This document shows, piece by piece, positions 59,001 through 64,000 of a stretch of DNA of 64,000 nt; within the stretch, counting starts at the first letter, position 1; every line of letters starts with the position of its first letter. The stretch comes from Hydractinia symbiolongicarpus. Lineage: Eukaryota > Cnidaria > Hydrozoa > Anthoathecata > Hydractiniidae. Location of the stretch: assembly GCF_029227915.1 (NCBI RefSeq), contig NC_079877.1, positions 17,658,851 to 17,722,850 of the forward strand, given 5' to 3'. A program made the translations under genes and the position numbers. Below the pieces are notes generated by a model. It was not told the DNA's origin, ran no database searches, and saw only the letters and a program-made list of their open reading frames with translations.

Positions 59001-61244
59001 GTGACATTATATCTTACAACAAACGCAAACAAAACGAAACGTGTCATTAAACTCACACTTTAAAAGAAATTGCTAACAAAAAATACAGCCTATCATTCAT
59101 GGTTGAAAGTCTTGCAATTGAACGTTGATGGTCTTAAACGGCATTAATGACAAAAAATCAAAATTTTGATGTGACCATCATTTTCAGCATACTTTTTATT
59201 AACTGTGTCAATTTTTGTCGAAAATGAAGTAGTTTTAATTTTTGGACCAATTTTGGCCTAAAATGACATTTAAGGTGACAAAAAACCAAAATTTTGATGT
59301 CACCATCATGTTCAGCATACTTTATTTGTTAACTGTGCCAAATTTTGTTGAAAATAAAGTAGTTCTAATTTTTGGACCAATTTTGGCCTAAAATGACATT
59401 TAGGTGACTAAAATCAAAATTATTATGTGACCATTATGTTCAGCATACTTTTTTTGTTAAATGTGCCAAATTTTGTCGAAAACAAATGCCAATTTTAGCC
59501 TGAAACGTCAATACGAGACTTCCCAGTAGTTAAGGAGCTTGGGTACGAAGTTTACATCTGTGACGGAGCAACGTGAAATCCCAGGGTCGATTTTTTCTCA
59601 AAAAATGCTCCGAAAGAAAAAAAAGACGGTTTTAAAGAATTTCCTATGCCTTCGGGCGCGGAAATTCAAAAAAAAACATGAAAAAGAGATTTTTAAAAAT
59701 CAAGTTGCGTAATATAAAAACGAAATCGTGACGAATATCGTTTTATCTGATAGAAGTAGTCCCACAAAGTGTCGTTTGGAAGTTATTTTTAGGTCTCTTT
59801 TTTCTTCAAGGGGGGGGGTTGGGTGTCCAGTCCTCGTAAAAAATTACGCGAAGCAGGACAAAGGTTTTTTGTTGCTGACTCCTTAAGAAGAAAAATTAAA
59901 TATTTTTTTTGCACTTTTTGTACTTTGTGTTTCAGATGACTGGAGTTATTGCAGATGGATTGTGGTCTGCTTCTATGGATAGCAAGTTTCATGAATCACG
60001 TGATTCGATGCGTGTTGCACGTGCTAGTAGCAGCTCTTCCCACATATCTGCTGGATTAAAGGGGCTCGGTATGGGAGTGATCGGTGGACTGACAAGCATG
60101 GTGACTCAACCAATTGAAGGAGCTGCGAAAAAAGGTGTTTCGGTGCGTATTAAATCTCACCATAATTACCCGAAATTTCTGTTTTAAATTATACGCTTTT
60201 AGAACAATGGAAAAATAAAAATAAAGGCCAGCCTGTAATACTTTGATATTCTTATAAAAAAGCATGTAGTTTTTTATAATTAAATTCTTATTATGTAACA
60301 ATCGATTTTCTGTTAGGGTTTGTCAAAATGTCTGCCGTAAAACTTTGTCTTGTACTTTTGAATTTGTTTCAGGGTTTTTTCTCAGGGCTGGGCAAGGGAT
60401 TAGTAGGAACAATTACCAAACCAGTGGCTGGTGTGTTAGATCTTGCGTCCGGCACAGCTGCTGCAGTTCGAGTTACGACAGAGACAGCTGCGCCGGTACC
60501 GAATCCAGTCCGCTTAAAACGCAATTGCTACGATTCACGAGGGGTGCTAGGAAAGTATAATAAAGCCGCGTCTGAAGGTCAAGAGATCTTATTGAGTTTT
60601 AACGACGGTGACGTGACAGAAAAGTAGGCTTTATATTTTGTTTTTTAGTAGTATTTCGATCTTTTTGGGAAGTTAGGGTGTCCTTCACGACCTGGAAGTG
60701 TGCATTGAGTATCAATGTGACGTTTAAATTTTTTGTAGGTACATCCTAGTAGAGCAAGTGAGACAGAGTACGGACAAGCTAAAAGCTATACTTACCAACA
60801 GGGGAATATACTTTGTTAAATCAGGACCACCGTGTCCAGAAAATATAATTTTACATGTTGAATATGCACGATTTTCGAGTTCGAGTTATTATTACGAAGG
60901 TTGGTATTTCTGTGTCTAAATGCGACTAAACAATATTGAAATTCATCATTTCACCAAAAATGTAAGTAAAAATGTTTTTCTTTACCATAGGTGGCAAGCA
61001 TTCTATTGAAATCTACTTCACACGGCAACGAAATGTTGCGGAAAACTGTGACGACCGAACTGTTGTCAGATGTGAGAACGAACGGGTTGCTCATAAAGTA
61101 TGTTATTCTTTCGAGGTTAACGTTAAACATATAATATGCCTTCTCTAATTCATACTTTTTTTTTTTCAGGTAAGCCAGAAAATGAATTATTTGAAAAGTT
61201 TGCACGAGGAAAGTATGTTTTCTTTGCACAACATGAAAACTTGA
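12558..61244 (+). CDS. VPS13D: VPS13D orthologue: bridge-like lipid transfer protein (51 exons found, 5' end missing)
   Basis: VPS13D moves bulk phospholipid along a hydrophobic groove at contacts between the ER and mitochondria, peroxisomes or Golgi. It is needed for mitochondrial size and clearance. The assembled exons give 3,774 residues; human VPS13D is about 4,390. All 50 junctions are GT-AG and keep phase, and the total (11,325 nt) is divisible by three. Assignment to VPS13D rather than A, B or C rests on three things: the ricin-type lectin insert after the VAB domain (exon 43), the phrase FAPYWIINKTGLP (exon 42), and the tail KVSQKMNYLKSL ending in a TGA stop. The first exon found begins NSYERDEEKRQE, which aligns near residue 95 of the human protein, so the chorein start lies upstream or in unassembled sequence. 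Exons are listed in the nine block entries that follow. No canonical AATAAA was found downstream; a weak ATTAAA lies near 61869. Confidence 0.95.
12774..13013. repeat. 17-bp minisatellite, about 14 copies, in VPS13D intron 1
   Basis: The unit CCTTTTGGCACGCAACG repeats head-to-tail with few substitutions (CAC/CAT, AACG/CAGCG). Because 17 is not a multiple of three, the array is open in several frames on both strands, which produces false repeat proteins. There are no unique spacers, so it is not a CRISPR. The rest of intron 1 (12639-13932) shows only AT-rich DNA apart from the hairpin at its 3' end. Confidence 0.95.
13744..13899. repeat. Long inverted repeat (about 53-bp arms) plus a third partial arm
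   Basis: A left arm (13744-13797, TTTTAACAAAAAAGACAAAC...) and right arm (13808-13860) are near-perfect reverse complements around a 10-bp loop containing GTCGAC. A third, direct copy of the outer 27 bp of the left arm follows at 13872-13899. The structure ends 33 bp before the exon 2 splice acceptor. It is likely a foldback MITE with a partial duplication. Confidence 0.85.
14420..14805 (+). pseudogene. P2X7-tail-like cysteine domain gene relic, in VPS13D intron 2
   Basis: The first frame (14420-14596) encodes an acidic, serine-rich 58-residue segment (SDSSEASVAGCYMNEPEYSK). A second frame (about 14618-14700) gives CCICTCC and ECKCCKESFNLL. A third frame (to 14805) gives DNKCITMHKDFEILCLN. 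The order W/C-C-x-C ... E-C-x-C-C-x-E ... C-I-T-x-H-x-x-F ... C-L-N matches the zinc-binding ballast domain found at the C-terminus of P2X7 receptors and in many amplified cnidarian genes of unknown function. It is split by frameshifts, so a relic. It may be transposon cargo. Confidence 0.55.
15111..15220. repeat. 39-bp tandem repeat, about 2.7 copies
   Basis: The unit GAATAATTTCTTTTGAATAT plus 19 further bp ending TTTACACTT repeats with a period of 39 bp; the last copy is truncated and diverged. Confidence 0.85.
15400..15515 (-). pseudogene. THAP-like zinc-finger fragment, in VPS13D intron 2
   Basis: On the minus strand a frame starting at 15515 reads MPTCKAYGCRNSTGKGEVKK, then SFF. This is the M-P-x-x-C-x-x-x-x-C-x-N ... 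F-F opening of THAP DNA-binding domains. A homopolymer frameshift at the T8 run follows, and the second half (RPSEELARSEVGNFF) lies in another frame. No tryptophan/zinc-ligand second half is preserved. THAP domains occur in P-element/Kolobok-type transposases. It lies in intron 2 antisense to VPS13D. Confidence 0.5.
16929..16966. repeat. Perfect 18-bp inverted repeat with 2-bp loop
   Basis: CTTTTAATTTGTCTTGTA is followed by AC and then its exact reverse complement. It would form a hairpin in the intron RNA. Confidence 0.9.
18040..18345 (-). repeat. Dispersed repeat, copy A (inverted relative to copy at 56.3 kb)
   Basis: The reverse complement of this stretch contains GTGACAAAAGGGATGATATC, AGAGCGTTATCATCTT and AAGTTCTGACATACTGC. 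It lines up with 56320-56620 over roughly 300 bp, with ordinary divergence. Family unknown; no coding content. Confidence 0.75.
19491..22164. other. VPS13D intron 4, no gene
   Basis: AT-rich, with a short direct repeat of a poly-T/AAAAATAATC block near 21290-21400. I see no coding or RNA gene. Confidence 0.55.
23243..26525 (+). mobile_element. Kolobok/Mutator-like TIR transposon in VPS13D intron 7
   Basis: The left end AGGCGGGAATACACGGTAAA (23243-23262) and right end (26506-26525) are inverted repeats with one mismatch in 20. TTAA follows the right end (26526-26529). At the left the corresponding four bases are CTGA, so one copy of a TTAA target duplication has mutated or is missing. TTAA targets and AGG termini fit Kolobok. 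The 3.28-kb element carries a decayed transposase on the + strand. The remainder of intron 7 to 27501 holds no gene. Confidence 0.85.
23830..25572 (+). pseudogene. Mutator/Kolobok-like DDE transposase, frameshifted
   Basis: The main open block is 24308-25324. It contains VYGFRNIGIGFSLLTKLCGF and NMPPPMTKAGYDKMA, then the first catalytic-type motif DVGVSMNGTWQRKGFSLTLG with VITAISIDSGKVLD. The Cys pairs SCKGCTRM follow, then YTEFYGDGDSKAFPAVQHIY (second acidic region), YQKRIGKRLRKLKK, GGRGRLTDAKIDTLQNYFG and ALRQNVGKLDEMRKSCLASM. The usual D in D-G-T-W is replaced by N (MNGTW). After KCLHGK the expected N-A-N-E-S-F segment is deleted and the C-terminus continues in other frames (MYDAISHFNYGQK). 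The N-terminus before 24308 is also frameshifted. This copy is dead. The family mediates cut-and-paste transposition. Confidence 0.8.
27502..33759 (+). CDS. VPS13D: VPS13D exons 8-13: second bridge segment with phospho-FFAT-like motif
   Basis: Exons: 27502-27630, 28076-28325, 30354-30588, 31767-31871, 33430-33502, 33633-33759 (residues 341-646). KFFHRLDVKLEPSSIVYNQS (exon 10) matches the family's F-x-x-R-L-x-V-x-x-x-P-x-x-I-I-Y-N. DEWSVELDIAAPQLIIPISV (exon 11) is the classic VPS13 W-x-V-x-L-D-I-x-A-P-Q strand, and IIFNLGRMTF follows in exon 12. Exon 13 is acidic and contains DDEFITPSSTPP (33659-33691), aligned with the DDEYKTPLATPP region of human VPS13D that serves as a phospho-regulated FFAT motif for VAP binding. 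Introns 9, 10 and 11 (1.2-2.0 kb) contain no gene I can recognise. Confidence 0.92.
28326..30353. other. VPS13D intron 9, no gene
   Basis: AT-rich sequence with a GTAAAAAGTTTAGTGACTTC/AAACTTTTAG small inverted segment near 28683-28715. No coding exon or RNA gene was recognised. Confidence 0.55.
30589..33429. other. VPS13D introns 10 and 11 (exon 11 lies at 31767-31871), no other gene
   Basis: Both introns are AT-rich. A GCTAGC-rich short palindromic cluster sits near 32872-32902. Nothing else was identified. Confidence 0.55.
34272..37319 (+). CDS. VPS13D: VPS13D exons 14-21: mid-bridge repeats
   Basis: Exons: 34272-34403, 34482-34572, 34680-34746, 34878-34917, 35194-35312, 35413-35583, 36634-36756, 37201-37319 (residues 647-934). 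Exon 14 reads YALDLSNVQILICNFGDNW and GPSHVVDQFSV, corresponding to the human L-x-x-x-D-L-Q-I-M-V-x-x-x-x-D-N-W and G-P-T-H-V-V-E-K-F. Exon 15 has RRIIFTADLEYPALTLSG, exon 18 LLLESKLLLAKFTFEKL, and exon 19 ELTKRPYDISVSFIL with QTFGADYELL. Exon 17 is only 40 nt, but phase and sequence both require it. Introns 19 (35584-36633) and 20 hold only AT-rich DNA plus an AAAT microsatellite near 37074-37098. Confidence 0.92.
37074..37098. repeat. AAAT microsatellite, about 6 copies
   Basis: AAAT units run without interruption in VPS13D intron 20. Confidence 0.9.
37394..40761 (+). CDS. VPS13D: VPS13D exons 22-26: central bridge, including the largest exon
   Basis: Exons: 37394-38472 (1,079 nt), 38685-39186, 39384-39540, 40010-40232, 40536-40761 (residues 935-1663). 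Exon 22 contains HMASAYYIHNPHFLKEIVLY and FIESPVVVFPKDEKAKDLIV, then AHLGKISIKNMF, a VPS13 groove-repeat unit. Exon 23 has EDFRLRYGKIEPSRTTYNIS and QDFLIKDLLHKRNDQYKFLI. Exon 24 has DVVINLQTWVILLEFLGVG. Exon 26 has FNFSFYRFGPADPELLRQYD and IQYVHSQRFLSEIIAFGQHF, ending VLGRMRAAGAGDE. Donor sites after exons 22 (GTGGGT) and 24 (GTCAGT) are not optimal but preserve phase. Confidence 0.94.
41761..41932. repeat. 86-bp tandem duplication
   Basis: Copies start ACCTGT(T/C)AAGTTT at 41761 and 41847. Each contains GACAAATCGAATTCGA and GGA(C/T)CGTGTA(T/C)CATC. Confidence 0.8.
42054..42219. repeat. 67-bp tandem repeat, about 2.4 copies
   Basis: TTCGCGGAACCAAATGAATA recurs at 42055, 42122 and 42189 with essentially identical units between, so the duplication is recent. 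Confidence 0.95.
42253..45024 (+). CDS. VPS13D: VPS13D exons 27-33: bridge region before the UBA position
   Basis: Exons: 42253-42466, 42932-43129, 43311-43468, 43720-43960, 44044-44238, 44381-44814, 44901-45024 (residues 1664-2184). ADAPILLLPRNSNSKDLLIA and NLGKLSINNQF (exon 27) repeat the lipid-groove signature seen in exon 22. Exon 28 has VRLLDCINIQLSDMRVFSA, exon 29 VPDISISGSLSSVNLALDLS, and exon 30 SLARFDFLKSNFIYESFSDG. Exon 32 has LSIVDPVSFLIELNS and exon 33 VQLQAPVNIRVSYHDVEIF. The exon 31 start (44044) is set by phase; two earlier AG sites would hit a stop. In human VPS13D the UBA domain follows exon 33's equivalent, but here exon 34 gives an unrelated linker. Confidence 0.92.
45025..46196. 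other. VPS13D intron 33, no coding match (position where a UBA exon would be expected)
   Basis: I read this interval on the + strand for a UBA-like L-x-x-M/L-G-F ... A-L pattern and found none. It holds AT-rich DNA only. Confidence 0.6.
46197..49181 (+). CDS. VPS13D: VPS13D exons 34-41: linker and start of the VAB (adaptor-binding) domain
   Basis: Exons: 46197-46321, 46396-46477, 46748-46873, 47174-47326, 47683-47849, 48197-48325, 48396-48736, 48803-49181 (residues 2185-2685). Exon 35 has VTLIDDAGNNDVPLLDVLIN, exon 36 DVSYYNTRVSAWEPFMEEW, exon 37 KRAPFLPFLLRNKTG, exon 38 LKTGEEVAFSFEAR and exon 39 KPLTVDRVGKFFRI. Exon 40 has GARKVVTVTSALSVRNNLSF, a six-fold VAB repeat signature; this domain recruits organelle adaptors such as Miro in animals. 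Exon 36 start and end were chosen from two options each by alignment length and phase. Introns 37 and 38 (about 350 bp) and intron 34 (74 bp) contain nothing else. Confidence 0.93.
49253..51290 (+). CDS. VPS13D: VPS13D exons 42-43: rest of VAB domain and ricin-type lectin domain
   Basis: Exons: 49253-50229 (977 nt) and 50657-51290 (634 nt), residues 2686-3222. Exon 42 opens VSVFAPYWIINKTGLPVVF. It contains GQFEEHEEARSLTPLPFSYL, YDQILCVRLNDSATLWSGGF and ACFPPPFRIVNLSDVKIFYW, all VAB-repeat landmarks. Exon 43 encodes a beta-trefoil-like insert with Q-x-W signatures (ISQLWRMNADGNLVH; RTQTWYFSSNVLKCD) and LVLDIDD. It then has SRQKMRPGSGVLSTRIFSKG and PTQVLEISD, the return to the VPS13 core. A lectin insert at this point is specific to VPS13D. 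Intron 42 (427 bp) is featureless. Confidence 0.95.
51450..52096. mobile_element. Non-autonomous TTAA-type MITE in VPS13D intron 43 (647 bp)
   Basis: Ends GGCGGGTTTCCACTCAAACG (left) and GACGGGTTTCCACTCAAACG (right, reverse complement) extend to about 40-bp inverted repeats including GGTCGAATCGATCG. TTAA precedes the left end and TTTA follows the right end. There is no coding content. The rest of intron 43 (52101-53209) is unremarkable AT-rich DNA. Confidence 0.85.
53210..54672 (+). CDS. VPS13D: VPS13D exons 44-46: C-terminal bridge end and ATG2_C-like region
   Basis: Exons: 53210-53503, 53899-54178, 54389-54672 (residues 3223-3508). Exon 44 has AAGIGVSLINLVPEEVLFG, the conserved G-I-G-x-S-L-I-N. 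Exon 45 has LEDRLLLKVIQVVQSLMLD. Exon 46 has LLGSLDLLGNPMGLIQDFSS and KKGNIGGLFVNVAHGFSNSA, the signature of the ATG2_C/DH-like helical region that binds lipid droplets or mitochondria in VPS13 proteins. A TTAA-type MITE occupies nearly half of intron 44. Confidence 0.95.
53694..53860. mobile_element. Short TTAA-flanked MITE in VPS13D intron 44 (167 bp)
   Basis: TTAA flanks both ends (53690-53693, 53861-53864). The inverted termini are AGGCTTGTTTTCATTTGACT and AGCCTCGTTTCCATTTGACT. No coding content. Confidence 0.85.
56320..56620 (+). repeat. Dispersed repeat, copy B
   Basis: GTGACAAAAGGGATTATATC, AGAGCGTTTTCATCTT and CGGTTCTGACCTACTGC match copy A at 18040-18345 in reverse orientation. Both copies sit in VPS13D introns. 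Confidence 0.75.
57261..58661 (-). mobile_element. Pogo/Tigger-like element with TA target site, in VPS13D intron 46
   Basis: TIRs TACCGTCATTCTTCTAATTT (57261 on) and the reverse complement ending at 58661 match over 25 bp. The terminal TA on each side is the expected Tc1/mariner target duplication. Subterminal TCTAATTA-TAGTACGA-type units repeat on both sides. The 1.4-kb element encloses a transposase relic on the minus strand. Confidence 0.9.
57487..58467 (-). pseudogene. Pogo/Tigger-like DDE transposase with CENP-B-type HTH, internally deleted
   Basis: The N-terminal part (58455 to about 58000) has GAGRPITYPLEVENDLIRWI and ALQEKAKGVVQ, then NASRGWVAKFFQRHRLSLHS, the CENP-B-type DNA-binding region. 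VGNMDESPAFFDMVP gives the first catalytic aspartate. A frameshift leads to LDEIWVKYVKKINKELG and NSLLTYDAFSAHKTD, the second aspartate (LLTYDAFSAH). Another frame begins IPAGCTSKCQPMDVCINKPF, with the third acidic position in QPMD, and ends DDTEDDPFTL. Sequence between the first and second catalytic blocks is missing. The catalytic motifs survive, but the reading frame is broken at least twice. The element is antisense to VPS13D. Confidence 0.85.
59148..59500. repeat. 128-bp tandem repeat, about 2.7 copies
   Basis: TGACAAAAAA or TGACTAAAA starts units at 59148, 59276 and 59405. Each unit contains TTGGACCAATTTTGGCCTAA (the third is truncated). It lies 435 bp before VPS13D exon 47. Confidence 0.9.
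59936..61244 (+). CDS. VPS13D: VPS13D exons 47-51: DH-like/ATG2_C end and PH-like domain
   Basis: Exons: 59936-60142, 60373-60623, 60739-60899, 60991-61097, 61170-61244 (residues 3509-3774). Exon 47 has MTGVIADGLWSASMD and GLGMGVIGGLTSMVTQPIEG. Exon 48 has GFFSGLGKGLVGTITKPVAG and VLDLASGTAAAVRVTT, almost invariant in VPS13D, then GVLGKYNKAASEGQEILLS at the start of the PH-like fold. Exons 49-51 complete it, including LTNRGIYFVKSG, and end VSQKMNYLKSLHEES...MKT with the TGA at 61242-61244. The 5.3-kb intron before exon 47 is filled with repeats. Confidence 0.96.
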
Positions 61245-62347
61245 ACTAATCCTCTACCGCGCAACAATCAAATACATCTTCGATACGAACGCAGTTGTGT
61301 ATTTTTTACATTTTTCTATCCGCGATGGACAAATCATTAGCTTTCTAAATTTTCTGTTTTGGTATTTTTTATGGAAGCATGAGCGAAATAATATTTATAA
61401 TATGTTTAGTTAAATTACGGACCACGCAACAGCATGAGCGAAAGCATATTTTAAACTTCGTGTAAAAAGCAAGTTACTGCTCTTTCAAAAAATTGGTACC
61501 GTATCTCTATTAGACACCACATTGGAGGTGGGCGGCTGTATGTAAACAATCAATTATCTCTCTGTTAAATGTCACCTTTGCAGAATTTAAGAGGGCGGTA
61601 GTAGTTTATTATAAGTTCTCATAAACGAATAGTGGAATTTTCCAAGTGGCAAACATAATTAATTTGCTATTTTTGTTGGTAAAAAATTTACACCGTGAGC
61701 ATTTTGGATTTATATTGAAGATTTATGTTTATATATTCGAAAGCAATTCAATATTATGGAGTTTCTTTCTTTTAAAACAACCAGAAATATAGTGTATTTT
61801 AGAATCTTTGTCTATGGCCTGTAAAGTTTGTACTTATCCGTAAAAAATATGATTTATTTTCTTTTTAAGATTAAATTTACAAAAAATAGTTTGTTTTTTT
61901 TTGTTGGAAAAAAAATTCCGTGGAATGTAAAGTAAGTTTACACGTGGCTGACTGCTTCTGTTTTTTCGTTGTTTCGTGATGTTTCGTTGTTCCGTTGTGA
62001 TGTTTCGCTGTGATGTTGTGATGTTGAAGTTGCATAACATGGGACAAAGTTGACCAAACTGTTTGATGGTTTTATTTTAATGTTTTGCGCTGAAAACTTT
62101 CAAATTTTTTTTCTCACGACTAAAATGTTAAATACACATCATTACCTTCAATTACCTTGACAGTTACAAGTTGTGAATTAATGAACAGGAAGTTGACGTC
62201 ACATGCAATTACCTGAACGGATGGCAGCCTACACACGGAAAGTTCATTAAGTCAGTTTTTATCTGACTAGTTTATTTTGTGACAAATTGATTTTAGTCGA
62301 CGTTGATTCGTTTTTTCGTATCGATCGTTTTTCAACAGTAAAAAAAA
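61245..62347. other. VPS13D 3' flank / intergenic DNA
   Basis: It presumably includes the VPS13D 3' UTR. A degenerate run of GTGATGTTTCGTTGT-like units lies at about 61968-62030. No canonical AATAAA was seen. Confidence 0.5.
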
Positions 62348-62845
62348 ATGTTAAGAAGACCTCGCGCTAACACTGACATGCCGGTCAGCTTTAAATCATG
62401 TCAAAACTCAATGTGTGACAACAGTGAGAGTTTGTCAATGCCAGACCGAGTTAAAATGAATTTAATGAGAAGCAGTAGTGTGGGAGCAGTGAAAAAATCG
62501 TATCTTACACGAAGTATCAGCAATAGAAGATACAAGAATTTAAATGACACGACAACAAACATAAATGCAGGCTGGATGTTTGTGGACCGATGTAGAAACA
62601 TCATGAAATATAAACCAACCACACCTGAAAATTTCCTAAAAAGAAATACTGGGGAGGCTTACCTATTTAGTATGGACACAAGTACCATAGACAACAAAGA
62701 CACGGAATCAAAAATAAACGATTATAAACAGAGACCGAGAAGGAACGCTATATTCGAATTAACTTGCGAGGAGAGAATTGGTTTACCTTTACTACTAAAG
62801 TATCATATACAATTTAAAACAATTCAAAATTATGGAATACTTTAA
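62348..62845 (+). CDS. Hypothetical intronless gene, 165 aa
   Basis: The frame starts MLRRPRANTDMPVSFKSC after an A-rich context (AAAAAAAAATG) and ends NYGIL-TAA. An AATAAA lies at 62939-62944, 94 bp past the stop. A TTTTTCAACAG splice-acceptor-like site ends at 62338, 9 bp before the ATG, which could be a cis- or trans-spliced leader acceptor. The protein is basic and Ser/Asn-rich in its first half. The middle reads GWMFVDRCRNIMKYKPTTP and the end is hydrophilic then aliphatic (RIGLPLLLKYHI). No domain is recognised. It may be a real small gene or a first exon read through. Confidence 0.5.
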   Translation: MLRRPRANTDMPVSFKSCQNSMCDNSESLSMPDRVKMNLMRSSSVGAVKKSYLTRSISNRRYKNLNDTTTNINAGWMFVDRCRNIMKYKPTTPENFLKRNTGEAYLFSMDTSTIDNKDTESKINDYKQRPRRNAIFELTCEERIGLPLLLKYHIQFKTIQNYGIL

Positions 62846-62939
62846 AACAACTTTTCTTCTTATCTATTTATTTATTATTTATTTATTAGAATTTGTAGTT
62901 AGTGTAATTGTATGTAATAATAATTATTTTTCTTACGAA

Positions 62940-64000
62940 TAAAATGTTTACAAATCTTTAACGCATCGTGTGTCTGCTGTGTTGCTGAAGTTGAAATTCA
63001 CATCAATTTTCTCTTATAATAATACAGAGAGTGTGTCCGTCTGTCTGTGACAGGCAAAGTAGATGTGTTTATTTTCCTTTGATGCAGCCGAAATTTTCTT
63101 TGAAGTCGTCGAAAAAAGTATGTTCATTTCGCCAGCGGGTTTAATTTGCTTACATCACGTGATTAAAATGAAGCAACTTGATTTGCTGAAAAAATAATTT
63201 TCCCCGCTAACTCCCGAAGAATGGTGAAAAATGGAAAACAAAAAAACAAAAGAACGGTCCCTTTGTCTTGAAAAAGTGCAAAAAGGGATTCAGAGAAAAA
63301 AAAGTCCAAGTAAGGAAGTCGAAGTAGAAATATAAGTTGAAAGCCTCAAAAAGTTACTTCGGAAGTGAGGAGTAAAGGTAGAAGTAGAAAATGCATGCTA
63401 GAGTTTCAAGTGGATTGGGATTCAAAAAAAACAAGAAAACCTGTCGGTTTGAACACACAATCCAATCCTAATAAATCATTTAGAACATGGTTAAAATCTA
63501 TGCAAGAAAGTGGGACGGCTTAAACACTCACAACTGCCAGAAGGCTATTCTGACCTTCTGTCAGTTGAAACAAGAATGTTTCAACTATCTACGCTTTTGT
63601 GGAAATGTTCTATTATAAGGGGTAGCAATAGTACTTGCATATAGAGGGTAATGTCGATTAAAAAAACACTGTATATAAAGAACTTTTACTATAAAAAAAT
63701 ATCAGTAATATTTTTTATTTATTTACTTTTAATAAATTGTTTTCAAAAACCATGAATAACAAAAGAATACACAATTAACTATATATATAAGTATATATAT
63801 AATAAAAACAAAGATACAACACTGGGTATGCGAAAAATTGATTCTTGTAAAGCCCAATAGACAAGTCCTGTTTGTACCATCAGCGCATCATATTACTGCA
63901 ATTTTAAGTAACAAATTTGCAAATGAGGAAAAAATATCACTTATAAAAGACAAGGAATTTATAAAAAGTAGCAGCTTGGATGTGATTCTCAAAAATCTTC
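62940..64000. other. 3' end of window, no gene recognised
   Basis: AT-rich with a poly-purine stretch (63230-63400), a hairpin (63531-63567) and TATA-rich simple sequence at 63780-63805. Confidence 0.5.
63531..63567. repeat. 14-bp inverted repeat hairpin
   Basis: CAACTGCCAGAAGG ... CCTTCTGTCAGTTG pair across a 9-bp loop with one mismatch. No flanking gene explains it. Confidence 0.8.

Larger units (their letters stand above)
54673..59935. other. VPS13D intron 46 (5.3 kb), repeat-filled
   Basis: The intron contains a dispersed repeat copy (about 56320-56620), a pogo/Tigger-like element (57261-58661) and a 128-bp tandem repeat (59148-59500). Other parts (54673-56300, 56620-57260, 58662-59147) are AT-rich without recognised genes. 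Confidence 0.65.

Overview
This is a window of nuclear DNA from an animal. It is AT-rich, has GT-AG introns, and is crowded with degraded transposons. The repeat families point to a cnidarian, probably a medusozoan or hydrozoan: 24-residue DUF4116-type repeats, Polinton polymerase remnants, Kolobok/Mutator-like and pogo-like elements, and a THAP fragment. The species assignment is inference only.

Layout. Positions 1-5000 hold a decayed Polinton/Maverick: a broken protein-primed DNA polymerase B, several small element genes on both strands, and a DUF4116-like repeat gene. Positions 5200-12560 are AT-rich DNA with a BEL/Pao gag relic (about 7.9-8.5 kb) and a 2.65-kb element with terminal inverted repeats (9155-11800). 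That element carries a pogo-like transposase and a divergently oriented HIRAN-like gene.

Positions 12558-61244 on the + strand are one gene, the orthologue of VPS13D, a bridge-like lipid transfer protein. I placed 51 coding exons by reading GT-AG junctions and checking reading phase at all 50 joins. The joined exons total 11,325 nt, which is 3,774 codons plus a stop. Only about the first 90-95 residues (the start of the chorein domain) are missing; I could not find them in 1-12557. The phospho-FFAT-like segment, VAB domain, ricin-type lectin insert, ATG2_C/DH-like region and C-terminal PH-like domain are all recognisable. The UBA domain of human VPS13D appears to be absent.

The large introns are transposon landing sites. 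Intron 2 has a P2X7-tail-like cysteine domain and a THAP fragment. Intron 7 has a 3.3-kb Kolobok/Mutator-like element. Introns 43 and 44 have TTAA-type MITEs. Intron 46 has a 1.4-kb pogo/Tigger-like element. Tandem repeats with units of 17, 39, 53, 67, 86 and 128 bp are scattered through the window.

After VPS13D, a small intronless reading frame at 62348-62845 with a nearby poly(A) signal may be an independent gene of unknown function. The last kilobase shows no recognisable gene.
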